From Penelope pileata (Eukaryota; Chordata; Aves; Galliformes; Cracidae): a DNA stretch of 64,000 bases. Location of the stretch: NCBI GenBank assembly GCA_013396635.1, contig WBMW01004108.1, forward strand, positions 1,034,223 to 1,098,222, given 5' to 3'. The notes beneath the pieces are model-generated. The model searched no databases and was not told the DNA's origin. It was given only the letters and a program-made list of their open reading frames with translations. Within the stretch, counting starts at the first letter, position 1. Each line of letters begins with the position of its first letter. The position numbers were made by a program, and so were the translations under genes. This document shows positions 33,501-48,500 of this stretch, piece by piece.

Positions 33501-36500
33501 TTAAATCATCTTGCAGGCTGAGCCAAACATGCTTTACTAATTAAGTGTAAAACTATGGCATTTCTCAGAATACAGAAAATCCTCATCAGCTCTGGCTGCA
33601 AGCGGGAGGTTAAGGATGGTGACTTACATCAACTTCTGCAGACACTCCGTGGCAGACAGGAAACACTTGTCCTTGATTAGGGACCTCCTCTGCAAAGGAG
33701 ACAAAGAGTTGTGCCTCTGTCAGAGCATCTCTCCAAGAGCCACCCCATGTCCTCAATGCTGGACACAAAATTAGCGTGTTTGCAGACCACAGAGGGCAAA
33801 ATAAAGCTGTTATATGTAGTGTCACTCTGCTGAGAAATGGAACTGTAGGCAGCTCTGTGTGTTCCAACTTAGATTCTATGATTCTGTCGTTCTAGATGCC
33901 TTGGAAAAGCCATCGAGCAGAACACTACAAAGCAATCCTATGCAGAGCACATAGAATCATAGAATCCTTAGAGTTGGAAGGGACCTTTAAAGGTCATCTA
34001 GTCCAACTCCCCTGCAATGTACAGGGACACTACAGCTGGATCAGGGTGCTCAGAGCTTGGTCCAGTCTGACCTTGAATGTCTCCAGGGATGGGACTTCCA
34101 CCACCTCTCTGGGCAACCTGTTCCAGTGCTTCACCACCCTTGCTGTAAAAATCTTTTTCCTTAAATCTAACCTAAATTTCCTCTCTTTCAGTTTAAAGCC
34201 ATTCCCCCTTGTCCTATCCCCACAGACCCTGCTAAAGAGTCTGTCCCCCTCTTTTTTATAGCTCCCCTATAGATATTGACAGGCAGCTATCAGGTCACCT
34301 TGGAGCCTTCTCTTCTCCAGGCTGAACAGCCTCAGCTCTCTCAGCCTGTCCACATATTCCCACCCATCAACTATTGACACGTGATAGTTGTCGATCATCA
34401 CACATCATAGAATCATAGAATGGTTCAGGTTGGAAGGGACCTTAGAGATCATCTTGTTCCAACCCCCCTGCCATGGGCAAGGACACCTCTCACCAGACCA
34501 GGTTGCCCAAAGCCCCATCCAGCCTGGCCTTGAATATTTCCAGGGAGGGGGCATCAACGACTTCTCTGGGCAACCTGTGCCAGTGTCTCACCACCCTCAC
34601 AGAGAAGAATTTCTTCCTTATATCTATTCTAAATCTACCCTCTTCCAGTTTATAACCATTACCCCTTGTCCTGTCATTACCTGTCCTTGTAAAAAGCCCC
34701 TCCCCAGCTTTCCTGTAGGCCCCTTCAGGTCCTGGCAGGCTGCTATCAGGTACCCCCGCAGCCTTCTCTTCTCCAGGCTGCAGAGTCCTAACACTCTCAG
34801 CCTGTCCTCGTAGGGGAGGTGCTCCAGCCCTCTGAGCATCCTCGTGGCCTCCTCTGGACCTGCTCCAACAGCTCCACATCCTTCTTGTGCTGGGGGCCCC
34901 AGAACTGGACACAATACTCCAGGTGAGGTCACGAATCTATGATTTCTGAGTGAGGTGCAAGGCCTCTGTTCAAACTCAGGTGAAGCTCCGTTGTTGGCTG
35001 ACACCAACATGCAGCCCCACACCATTTCACTAAGCTGCCAAAGTCAGCTTTTAGGGCTACTTCGTACCTGGTTGGTTGTCAAGGTGAGGTCTTTCAGAGG
35101 CCAAAGGTGTCTGAAAGATTACAGAAAAAAAAAAAAAGGCTTAGAAGGCAGGTGTTCATATCTTAACTCCACCCCAAGGCAGTCTTCGTTGTTTCTATCT
35201 CCTCATTCCAAGTCTTCTAGGTTCAACATGTTGAGTTCTCTACTCTTGCTATATGGCTACAGGAAAAAAATAGCTCAGAGTCACTGACATCACAGATGTT
35301 CCTGTAATAACAACCAGTGGAGTTTGGGCACTTTCAAGTGCAATTCTTGTAACGGGGTAGAAACTGAATCAAGCTGGCAAATTGAGACTCCTAGTCTCTT
35401 CCTACACTGCTTGAGCCCTTGAGCAGCAGATGGCATAGTTTTTAGAAAACCTTACATGCTTCTTAAGTCTGAGTCATTAGTTTTTGCTTATCGCTCCCAG
35501 AGATGGATTTTGCTGAAGGAATGAGTGAAGGAAACATCTGGCTCTGCAGCCTGTCCCGTCTTGAAACTGTGTGCCCACATAGCAGATGCCATTTGATAGA
35601 CTACAGCCCTTTCTGAGACACATTTATGAACTATATCTGATTGTTTCTGAGGTGGAGCAAGCCAGTTGTGTTTGGTGAGCTGGAAATTAAGAGTATTTCA
35701 AAAGAAAAACTTGCATAGATATTAGCATCTTTCCACTAGTTCCTGTTGTCTTTCCAGACAGTAATGCAGGCACTCCATGACTGGACTTTGCTCCAGCAGC
35801 TTAGGAGAGACTTCAGTGCTACAGCCAACGATGGATCAAGGAATTAGCATGCTATACATCCTTTCCTCCTATGTCATCAGAGCTCGCCCTGGCTGCTAGC
35901 TTCCCAGCTGATATCAGCAGGGTGTGCTCTGAGATTTAAAAAAAAAAAAAAAAATGTAACTTACTTCTGTACGTCCAGAAACTCTAGCAGCTTGATGTCA
36001 GGAAATAGACTCAGGTCCACAATCCCTTGACAGTAGAGGTCATCTTCTCTTTCATGATACAGCATATAGAGCATGAAAAGTTCAGGGTAGAAGCAGGGCA
36101 AGATCAACGGAAGGACCACGCTGCATGCCTTCTGGTCACTATGGCAGAGAAAAGCAAAGCTGAGTCCTAGAGTGAAAACTTAATATGACCAAGAACCCCA
36201 CAGAAGCCAACATAAGAGGCAGCTCCTGAGACTGCAAAGTGGATCTGTTCTCCCCTCCTCCCTCCACCTTTGAGTTCAATGTCACACTTGAACAGGAGTG
36301 ACCTATATAACTATCACATAGTCACATAGATGCCCACAAGCTGAAGATGCAAGTGCACCTTATACTGTAGGACAAGGCAGAGTATTGTTTCTCTACAAAG
36401 CCTTTAGCCACCAGGAGAAACCTGGAACACCGAAGACCTATCTCCAGCTGTTCTTTCTAACCTTGAGCCTCCCACAATTATTCCTAGCTTCCTATTCTGA

Positions 36501-39500
36501 GAATGTTGTGTCTTCCACCTTTTCTGCCACATTTCCTGCACTGTGCTCCTTATTTCCCGACCTGCCTTTTTCCCAGTGGTGGTATGGAAGCCACCATCCC
36601 TGCAATGAGCAAGCTCCTGCAGCTAATGCAAAGCACGTGGTAGTGCTGGGACTGCTGCCCTGCACACAACCATGCTCCTGCACAGCAGCTGATGTGGGTT
36701 ATCTTGCAAGACTGTGTCCCACACACCTCCAAATCCCCACGCCTTTATTCTGCTACAGAACATGATTTGAAGTTGTTCTCCTGCGAATTACTGAAAACTT
36801 TGCACTCTTAGAGAAAAGCGTAAGAAGTAAACCTGAATCAAACGCACAAATGCAATCACTTCAGCACTCAATGCATTTTAGAAGACACCTCATAGGTTCA
36901 AACAGCCTAAAGATAAACAATCCATGGTGATGCTTACCTTATCTCTCCATCCACACACTTTGCAGGCAGTTGGCCTTTCTGTTCCAGTGCCAGATGGAGC
37001 AAACCCCTGTAATTTGAGCACAACCAAATTTTAGATCTCTGGAGACATTGTGCCTGTAGGCACTCTGTTATCTTCTACACTGAAAATTCTGATTAACTGA
37101 AGTTTCACAGAATGATTTCCGGCTCTAGGAGCCATTCTCTATTAGCAAACCAAGTATCACAGTTCAAGGGCATTCTCCATTACAAGCAGAAGATGCCAGA
37201 AATGAACAAGTGCTTCAAAATCTCTCTAACTTCTGAAGAGAAGGGCAATCACTCCAGAAATCTTAACTAGTCTTCATGGAGCACCATCTACTTGCATTCC
37301 CACTTAAGAAAGATGAAGTTTCATGAGCTGTCACACCAGAAAATTCTCTAATCCATCTATGAACATTAAAGGATGGTCATACTCTACTCTGAAACAGTAG
37401 TTTGGGTTTGTCTTGATATTTCCAAGCCAAAACTGCCACATAATGAAAAATGGACTGGGGAGATGTTGTCTGGTTTTGGCATAGAAGCGTCACTGTAGAA
37501 ATCTTAGCCAGGGGCACAGCAGAGCAAAGTGGTTGTCTCTCCCACACTGCACCTGAAAGGTCTTGAGATATGAAGCAAGCTTTCCAATGTATGCACTGAG
37601 CTCAGAAACTCATGTGAAGGTTCACGTGAACCAGCACTGAGGTCATCCGCCCTGTTGTTCTATTCATGAATGCAGCTCAGATCCATCTACTACACTGTTT
37701 CACAACAGACACAGAGCAGATGAACTGAATCAAATCCAACTCATTCCCGTCAGCTGTGCTGGTGTTCTCAGGCTGCTCCAGGACAGATAACTCATCACTG
37801 GAGAGCTGGCAGCCTTCCTCAAGTACACAAGGCTACAGTGATAACAACAGAGCTTTCATCCAGTCTACCTGTTTTAAGGCCATACCTTCCCCAAGAGGCA
37901 GAGCTTTCCACCTTTGCATACCATGGCATTTCTTATATCTCTTGTTAAAAGATATTCAAGCACGAACAGGGTCCTGATTAAACCTTTGATCCTGTCCTTA
38001 TGTACCCATGGGCACAAGCACATGACTGAACAACCTCAGTTTAGAGTTCCTATAAACACCAGCCAAGCCACAGGGACCTGCTTACGCTGCATGTTCTTAG
38101 CTCCTGTTGAGCTGAGGCACATCAAGCTTCAATTATTTTGCATTCAAATATAGGTACTGAGCACCACAGCTGCTTGCATGCTTTGATATACTTTGCTACC
38201 CTTGTTAATTAACAAGGCTTCCTGTTCATATTTGTGCTTATCTAAGTGAAGTATATTATGAGTAAGAGCTCATTGAGCTGTCATATCTCAGTGGTGTTTA
38301 GTCACATTAAAGCCATACCCCCTCGGTCACATATCGAGCAACGGATGTAACACATTTCCAAGGTCCATAAGACCTTGATTATTGTGAGTACCTCTTTATC
38401 TAACACTGTTTTGAAACAAGTCTCCCAAAAAACTCAATGTGAAATAAAACAATCCTGACACGAAGGAATTATCCCAATGGTCTACTTAACATAGCCATCG
38501 GAAAGGCCTCAGAGTTCTTTACTTACTGGTAAAACTCCCATATTTTCTTTGCGTAGTACTTGACTTCTTCTTGTGCCATAGTCAGCAAGTGTCTGTTGGC
38601 CCCAATCCCAGAATAAGTCGCCTGAAAAGCTATTGTCAAGGCCTTCAGCAGCTTTCCCAGTGGGTGCAGAGAAGACTTCAATGCCTGCACGATAGAGGAA
38701 AATTAAGATTTACAAGTCAGCCTTTCCCATCAGTAGAGGAGAACACTGAAAGGCAACCCGACCTTCTCCTGTCAGCAAAGGAGAACAAGCCTAGAGGTAA
38801 TTAGCTATAATTTTGGTGTATTTAACTGCCAAAAGTCCATCCTCCTCCTATTTATCAGAAATAAATGTGCTTAGTAGAACTTGCTGCTGTGATAATCTCT
38901 GCTGTGATATGCAAGAGAGAGCAAAGGCTGCTGCAGGGTATGGCTGGCTGAGTGAAAAACAACTCATGGAAGTTGATTAAATATTTTCAGCATCTAGTTA
39001 TTTCCTGACACAGTTTGAGAATGAAGAGTAAAGCTTTATCATCACTCTCCTGACCTGTATAGTTGTACACAAAATGAATGTCCAAAAAGCATGGGAGAAA
39101 ACCCTCTTCTCCACAAGCACAGATACTCACACGTATTTTAGACAAGACTCTTGAAGTCACTGACTATATTGCTGCTGCTTTCTGTTAGCACATACAAGTT
39201 GCTATGACTTATGTCTGTATTTGGTGGACAGAGATAGATCATGAGTGTTTTAAACCTTACCTTCTCTAAATAACTCTGTAGTGACCCCAGTCCCTCGTGC
39301 TGGACAAGCTCTTCAAGAATATCTTCTATCTTCCAGGAAACATCTTCAGTCCCCCTGAAAATATAAAGAGGAGAGGAAGGAAAACCATATAGGGCAAATC
39401 CCAGTTGGTATTGCAGTTGGATACCAATGGGATAATGCTCAGTTTCATAGCTTCTGGCTTTTATAGCAAGTCAGACTCAAACATAAACCACAATTCTGTC

Positions 39501-42500
39501 TACACAAATGGCTCCTCTGCAGCAATGAGGGCAAGCAATACTGGTACCTTTGGCAGAAGAGGTACTCCTGAGATTTCCGAAGCTCCTTGCTCGTCTGTAT
39601 GTGGAACCCCGTAAAAGACTCCTCCATTTCTTCTTTGCAGCCAGAATGGATGAACTCCAGGAACTGGTCATAGATCCCCTTCCACCTCTTCTCTACTGGA
39701 AACTCCTTGAGGCCCAGCTGACTGCACAACATGACAAGGCATTAGGCTTTTTGGCACCCCTCTTCAGTTATTTCAGACCTCACTTTTTAAATACGGAAGG
39801 TTCTCCAGAATCAGATAACAACACAAAAACTATGGGAGCAGAGAAAGTCAGTAGTGCCTAACTGATGATTCTGAAAAAACAAGTCTGTTATTCTGGCAAT
39901 GAGATATTTAGGCCAAGAAAAACCAATTTGTGGTGCATGGAACAACAGTCATCTGAAACTTTGTTGATTAATTGATCCTGGGTTTTCTGCTCCCCTCTTG
40001 GGTATTTCTAAAGATAGACCATTGAATTGAACCAGAAGTTTGCAGAGAAGATGGAGAGCAAGAGTATGGTTGAGTAAACACCACCAGTAGCTCTTGCTGT
40101 CTGAAAAGCACAGGAAATAGGAACTGTTTCTGCAACATATGAACTCTGCTGGTCTGGATGTGCTTTGGGGAGAAAAAAAGAGGAAATTGAACTGGGTTTT
40201 GCAAGAGGAATTCACCTCTGAGGACAGGCAGCTCTTTTTCCCACGGAGACTCTCCAATTTTGGTTAAATTGACTGAAGTCAGGCCCTCCAGGCTGGCAGC
40301 CAGAGCATCCCTTTGCAGGGTCCAGCCCTGAGGATAAGAGTCTGCACCAAAGGATGCCCTGCACTGGCACCACTGCCTGCCAAAGCAGCACCAGCACCTT
40401 GCGAAGCTCTCATCCTGGCTCCACAGCCTTCCTCCCCATAAAGAACAACCTGACCCAAGCTCTTCAGAGCATCACGTGCTGTGCTTCACTCCTGGATCTT
40501 TGTTAGCTTTCCTCTCTCTAAAGTACCAGCTGGAAATATTCAGATAGTAGCACAGAGGGTGAGGAAAGGACTAAGCAATATATTTTAGCAATGTAGCTTT
40601 GCCTGTACAGCTTCAGACCTATGTGCCTGTGTGAATATACAGACGTGCACACATGAAAAAATCACCCAAAAATCACTTCCAAAACTCTCTCCAGGTAGAG
40701 GATAGGAGTATCTCCGGATGGCCAGTGGAAAGACAAGAGCAGAACATGTGTTTTCTGCTTCCCATGTGACATTAAGATTAAATAATTGTGCTCTCCCCTC
40801 CTCCTCCTCTCCCTGTACAAACCCTAGTTTTCAGACCAGCTCTTTCAGGCAAGGACTGCCTTCATCCCTGTAGGGACTGATCCAGGACTCTTCTAAGTAC
40901 TGTCAAAATACAAGCCACAACCCAAGAAATCAGCTGGTTTTGCTCACGCTTTGGTTATCCTCTCATCCAGCTGCTCGTTCGAGGTGTTCAGGATACCTTG
41001 CGTCTGAAGGCCTTGGCCTGATTTGTTTGTAAAGGTTCCCTCCAGAATAAAGCCATTGGCAAACGACAGCTTTCCCTGCAACAGAGAAATGTGGGATTAC
41101 TCTGCCAACATCTCATTAGCAAGAGGAAACAAGCTGGACCGAGATCTCAAATTCTCTTTTCAGCGGAGCCAGCTCCCGAAATGGTGACTAAGAACAACTT
41201 CCAGCACCGAGGTGCAAATTTTTAGCATCCAAAGCAATAGTGTCATTAAGGTAGTGATCAACAGAGAAAACACATCTCTGACATTGAATGACACATGTAG
41301 GATTGTGGAGGGGGAAGACCACCACAATCACAGAGGAAGACTCTTGTATCGTGTTTTACAAGTAGCCAGTATTTTTGAGTTATAAAATTTTCTGGCTTAA
41401 AACACATGAATCTGAAATTTCTCCTCTATTTTTCTCTGCCTGTTAAAACCACAAGCAAGCTTGGCCTCCCGAGTAGAGGGAAACATATGATGTTCACCAT
41501 AACAGCTTTCAAAATGTTTGCTGCTACCAAGAAAAACCTTAAATTCTCTGGGGCCAATACAGGAGAAGATGTGCAGTAGCTTGATTCAAACTTAAGAGGA
41601 TTTAATTAAACCAAATTCAAAGTTAAACAATATTGTAACTAACCTGGCTTCCAAGGCAAACCTGAAATCCTTACTGCTAATAGCAGGAGGCATTCTATCT
41701 TCATATAACGAGCAGATTTTTCTAAGCTAACCACTCAAACTAAACATTAATTTTGGAGGAAGCTGCGTCTAAACACTACAACCAGGCTCTGCAAAATTCA
41801 CCCCAACGCCACTGGCTGAAAAAGATTATGACAAACGCTTCCTCCCATGACAAATCAGTAAACGATGGGGCTGATTTGCAGTTGTTACCATCACTCATCA
41901 ATTGTTACATCAGCTCGGTCTGATTTGACCACACACTTCCCGTCAGACTCGCCGTACATTTCTGTAACAAGCTGGAGGACTAGTTTTCCCTACAACGGGG
42001 CACTTAGTGAACACTTTGACTAGATATTGCAGTTAAAGATCAACTGGAAAATGTTGAACGTGGCAGTGTAGTGGCCAGACTGTAAAATTAAACTTCCAAG
42101 ATCCTTCAGCTGTGGTAACATCTCGGTTGTGTTAGCATAACACTGTCACTCTATTTCATTTATGCTTCATTTCCTGTGCTCTCAAAGCATTACAAAAGCT
42201 AAAACTTGTTCTAAGAATACAGCATCCTAACAGCAGCTGCGAAATGCAGCCAGAAGTCTCCCATGAACAATAACAACAACAAAAACAAACTCTCAATTAA
42301 AAACCAAAACAATGCCCACAGACCCAATCTGCTGGAAATCTCCCAGCTGCAGCCTCCTTTGTGTGAATGAGAGGGATAACAGGAGAAACAAAACAAAATA
42401 AAATCAAAAAAACAGCACAGGAAAGTTACTTCATCTCAGCCTTTGTATACAGGCGCTCGCTTTTAGAAGGCTAATGGATTCCTCAAAGTTCATACCTGCT

Positions 42501-45500
42501 CCCTCCAGAAAGTAAGTGCTCACCTTTCCAACAAAAGTTAGATCTTCCGTGAAGTTTCCTTCATAGACTGAGTCATCTTCCAAGAGTAGAATCCCAGAAC
42601 CCTTCATACAAAAGCAGAAGTAGTGAATTCATGACCCTAACCTGCTACAGTTCATTGAGAAATGGCCACTGGCTCAAACTTTTTACGGGCTGCAGATTCT
42701 GAGTGCCTTTTTGAAAGCCCAACGTACCATCTGCAACACTCAAGAGAAAAGCAAGGAGGTAGACTAGAGACAGCCCATTAAGCATCACAGAATGGAGATG
42801 TATTGGGTAGTCAGGTGGTTTTAAATGACAGTATTATTACATTTATTTCCCTACAGCAAGGAATCAAATACAGTTTCCTGCTAAAAGAGTGGCCACTGAG
42901 GATTGTGATATGGATCAAACTCACGGCCCTCCCAGTCCTACGACCTTCCGGTGACTCTAGCCAACTGTGTCACTCTGTGTAAGCTGTTTGAAAGAGGAAG
43001 GCAGCTGCCATGTAGGATTAGCTTTGTCCCTTGCTGTGCAGTCAATGGGGTTTTAATAAACTGCTCCAAAGCACTCATAAAATGATTTCTTCCATTACCT
43101 CCCAGCTCCCACAGCTGCATACAGTAGCATGCATTTCAGAGAAAGAACACCAAGATGCAGAACAGTCACAGGATAATTTCTGCCAATGAGGGAAGATACT
43201 TTTCACTGAGGCTTAGCCCAAGGCTTGAGCCCAAAGGTTTATATGTATCCATACCAGCCAGAAAGTGTGGTTGCTTTTTAAGCTGTGACACATTTTCCAC
43301 TGGAATGGTTTTCTTGATGGAAAGTGCCCTTTTTGGCAAAAATAAAACGTTTCCAAGGGAAGCTTCTTGGCCATACCAATTTTCCACTAGGAAAACCAAA
43401 GTGATTGCTTCCCCACTCGGAAGCCTTGTGAAGTTAAAGGAGACTCTGGCAGCTGGCAGACCTAAAGACAGCTTTGTTTTGGTTCCCTACAGATGGAACT
43501 TGAATGGAAAGCCCTTCCAACAGTTTCCATGCTAAACATTTTGTCCTAACTTGTTGTGAGGGGAGGGGGTTGTTTGCTTTTTCAAGTGTGTATTTTTCAT
43601 GAGAAGAAGTGCTTTTATTTCCAAGCCAGCTCTCCCATGATGTTTTGCTTTCCATACCAACATCTAAACTTTCAATGGACTGGAAAGACAACAGAGGTAT
43701 GTTCACATTGGGAAGATAAAGTCTTAATGATCTCCAAGACAGACATAGTATCGTATTTACCAACACAGCATTTAACATGAGTTTTGTTCTATAATTTTGA
43801 CCTGATGGACACCTGAACAGCTATATCTACAAGTGTCTTAGCATGAGCAAGAAGTGGCAGTCTCACTTTTAGTTCATATATGCACTTCATGAAGGTGATA
43901 AGAAACAGAAGACTCCATCTAAGCTTTGTTCTTCAAAACTGTTTTTGTAGTAAAATATCAATGCTTAATATTCCCTGCCTTCTATTTTCTCTCAGAAATT
44001 AATTGCAAAGTAAAATCTTAATTTAGTTCTTAATGGAGGAATTTCGTGTCCCACCAACCTGGATAGTCCACTGAAAATGAATACTCACCACCATTTTGTC
44101 AGCATGAAATGTCCTTTGATAGCAGACACCTGACTGGGTGACTACAATGCCTTGTCCATGTTTGTGATCATCAAGCCATGTCCCTATGTATCTCTCCCCT
44201 CTAAAATACAATAGAAAAAAATATTTTTTTTTCCTGATTCACTACATCTTAGTCAACTTGATGCACAACCTACAGAGGCTAGATTTACCCAATGCAGTGC
44301 TCCATGAAACACAAAAGCCAGTCTTACTGCACAAAACCAACTCAGATTCCCCAAGAGTTCAAGCTGTACAGCAGAGTCTGAATGCATTACCCCTTCATCC
44401 CCAAGCCCTCCTATCAGGACATGAGACTTTCCCCATGCCAACAGAAGGGGAAAACTGTCAGGCACCTAAGGCTGTCTCTGATCCATACTGCCTTTACCTG
44501 TCTTTGTCCTCCCAGACTCCATATCCATTCTTCTTGTCATTTTCCCACTGTCCCGTGTATTTGAATGGATGTTCAGCTGAGAGGTTCTCCAGTATCCCAA
44601 ACCCTTGGCGCACGTTGTCTTTGAAGTAGCCTTTGTAGACCATATCATTCCCATACCTGCAGGGAGAAGTACAGACTAAGACTGTGCATATTTAATAGAT
44701 ATTATAGGAGTAGCAAGCCAGGAAAATGAATAGATTGGGCTCATGTGTCTGCTAAATATTCTACATATTTGACTAGTAGCTCTGAAGTTCATAGTTGTTC
44801 ACTATTAGCAACATGCAACACCCAGTTCAATCACTCCACAAGTAGCTTTCAACAGTATCTGTAGACATGCCACTTAGGCCTGCAATTGTCTTGGGAAAGG
44901 CTGCTCAGTCCTTGACCTCTTGCCAGCCTGGTCCCAGTGACTACTGGTTAATACAGGGTGGGAACTGCTATGTAAACAAAGGAAGCTGGCTCTGTCCACC
45001 TAATTCCATAGGCTGCAAAAGGAACTGCTTTATGTCTACAGCATGCTGGGCAGGCCTCTGTTGCTATTTCTTGCCTCCTAAACTAAAAGGAGATCATAGA
45101 ATAGAACAATAGAATGTCTTGAGTTGAGAAAGACCCAGAAGGATCATTGAGTCCAACCCCTGGCTCCACATAGGACCACCCAAACCCAAACCTTATGTCT
45201 GAGAGCGCTGTCCAAACGCTTCTTGAGTTCCAGCCTGTTCCATGCCCTCTGGTGAAGATCTTTTTCCCAACACCCAGCCTGATCCTCCCCCTGACACAGC
45301 TCTTTTACGTCCTCTCTGTAAGGTTCAGTTCAGAGTGCTGTGTGCTCTACCACATCTGTCCAGGGCCAATGGCACACCATGCGCTCTCTATTCTGCGACC
45401 AAAACCACAAATGCCAATGACATTCTCACCTATGGGGCGCAGATAGTAGTTACACTATTCTTAGCTTGTAGATAATCTCTTACTGTTTTAATGTTCAAGA

Positions 45501-48500
45501 GACTCAGGGTTGATGAAGAAGCCACAATGCCCATCTCCAAAGCAAAAGCCAAGCCAAAAGCAAAAGCAACTGAGGCCTGTATTGTTGTGGGGTTTACACC
45601 ACAACTGGGCCTTCCATAACCCATGTCAAAACATTTCACCCATTAAACACATGGAGTTCTCTTTTTCCCCAGAGTCCATCTTCAGGATTTACTTACTCAC
45701 AGATTCCATAGCCTCTCATCTTGCCCTCGTACCAGTGGCACTTATAGCAGTCATAGCGGTCTTCAGATCGGCGAGGGACAAGGCATATCCCAAACCTACA
45801 GGGTGCACATGGTAGAGGTCAACATGGCAATAAGTGACTCAGTTGTATTGGATGAAGTTTGAAAATTAAAAACCTGACAAAGCGATTTACATGGTTGGGG
45901 CTAGTTCCACCTCTGACATCAATGAAATGTTTGCTTAACATCAAGTATTTGAGACTTTTTTTTTCCTTTTAAAAATGCAGCCTATTCTGGAACCCATTTA
46001 GAAATAAGAAATCTGAAAGTCTTACTTTCAAAATATTTTAGAAAAATAACATTTGAATTTCATAGCATGGTTTCTTTCCTCCTGGAAAATGATTTGAGAG
46101 ATTTTTAAAGATATTTAAAAATTATTTTTCAAGGTATTTTATATGAACAATTTCATCTAGATTTAGAGATCAAAGGTGATATTCATCCTGTCAAGTGAAG
46201 ATATCTCCATCTGAACAGGTCATCTGCACTTTCTCCTTTTTTAAGTAGTCACTGGCAATCCACTCACCAAGTTACAACTCACTAGGCCTAATGCAGGTGT
46301 CCAAAATTGGGCTGTAACAAGGAATAGATTCCCCATGCAAGTTAACTGGTGTCCTTGTATCTCTAGGAGGAACTATTCCTTAGCTTACTTTAATAGCAAG
46401 AAACACTTTTTTGTTTTGTTTTTATTGATGCTTTTTGTTTGTTTTTTCAAGGCTTACCCATGCTCCAAGCCCTCTTTGAAATCTCCGACGTGGTTGCGTC
46501 CATCACGCCACTTGAGTGTTCCCCTGCAATTTGAAGCAAGGATTATACAATTGATATCACCTGCAACATTCACAGGTACAACAGAAGTTTTTCAGGCACC
46601 TTGGGGACCTTGAATTGTATTGGAGGGTTTGAATACAATAAGGTTTTTATGCCCTGGAATGAGATGGAAGAATCTTCTTTCAAATTCTGTAATCTCAAAA
46701 GCATTTTGTAGAGTTGCTGTGTCATTCATTTAGGACAATGCCCATGATCCTTTTGTAACTGCAGCGTAGCATGTGATTAAACCAGCTGAATTTCCAGCAT
46801 GGCACATCCCTGTAGACAGGTTAATGACACCACAGCACAGAAATTCATTCTAACAGGCACAATGAAAACAGAGGCAAGCGCTGACCTAAAGGGATCATAT
46901 CTTTTCATCTGTTATGTGCTGGGGTTGTAGAAACAATTACACAAGGTAACAATGCAACAATGAGACTGGAACAGTCAATGCAATGTGGTGGTCAAATTAT
47001 TGCACAGATAATGCACAGCTGTGAATGAGTTTCCTCTGGCTCTGTCTCCCCCTCCACCCACACCCACTCACTGTTTGAACTCTTGCATCAGCCCAAACAC
47101 AGCCAGCTGCCTACAACCACAGACAATGCAAGATGGTGCAGTACCAAAGCCATGATGCATCGTCTTGGCTTTCAGCAAAGTTGTTGTTCTAAACACCTAC
47201 AAAAGACAGACTCTTTTTCAGGTATTAAGATACAGGGAAGTGGTCAGATCGACTTCAGTGAATTTAAAATATATCTCCTTTTGCTTTGCTACTGTGAATG
47301 GAGGGAGAGCAAACCAGACCAAATGACATCTGGCTCCCTCCATGGGGATGGTTCAAGCTATTCTCTTGACCGTCTCCTTCCTCCACTTTCAGGCATCAGA
47401 AGTGCTGGGACAGAATGGCAAAGAATGCAGAAATCATTGCTGGAGAGCCCTGATTTGCACTGCCACAGCCTTCTGCTCATGTGCTTTGCCATGCCATGAC
47501 AAGCCATCAAGGCCAGCTTTGATCATCTGTAACCTTGCATTAGCAGCAAGTCACACAGAGGAGCAATTTCAGCATGGGGAAGGAAAGCCTAGCAACCAAG
47601 CAATTGAAAGCCCAGGCATTAAAAGCACTTGAAGTCACTTAGTTCTGCCACAAGTTTATTGGGATACCTCAGTCAAGCCATTTAATCTGAAACAATGGAC
47701 GTATTCCTTCTTCACAACACTTCTCCAACTCTAACCCTAAGAGGCAAAGTGCAAGGAGAAAGTTTATCCCTGTGTCTGCACACACTGGTTTTCTAATCTC
47801 CACTGGAAATGCAGGTGTTGGGTAAGGTGGGGATATGTAAATGATTGCCTCTGGCATAGCTCTATTCCAAAGACCTATTTAATGCTGTTCTGAAGCATGG
47901 CAGTAGATCTTCCACAGATGATTCAAGATCAAGGTTTGAATTCTGGATATTCTGATTAGCTTAAGGCTCTTTCAGAGTCATTACATTCTTTTTTGCTTCA
48001 GTAGAAACAAACTAGGTTAGGAAAAAAAAAACCCACACTTTTATCAAACTCAGGAAGTATACAACTTCCACAACAACCTGTTTTGGAATCTGAGGAAGTT
48101 GGTCTTATTTCAGGTTTCTTCAGAAACAGACTGTGCTCTATCCTTCTTCAAAGAGATTTTAGTTAAGACCATTTAACCTTTCTTTCACAAATTGTTCCCT
48201 TTTGTCTGAGCTAATTCTTAAACTTGGGCTGGATTTAGTGAGCAGTTCTCATGTTCCCAAGAAATGCATTTAAGCATCTTTTATACTTAATGATTTTTTT
48301 TTTTTGAAAAACCTTTTGCTAATTGTTTGCATGTTAAAATGCAAATATGTTAATATGTTAAAATAGATTTTAACAGATTTTCATACCACAGGAAAAAAAA
48401 ATTCTCTTGCTTGCAAGCAATGTTTTTAATTGCCTTTTTTTTTTTTTTTCTTCCTTGATTATGATGGTAAGATTTTACGCCTCAGGCTGAAACCCTAATG

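Noticed and set aside
34490..35025. Minus-strand frames of 133-140 codons
   Set aside because: They translate CR1 sequence in ALS2CL intron 21.
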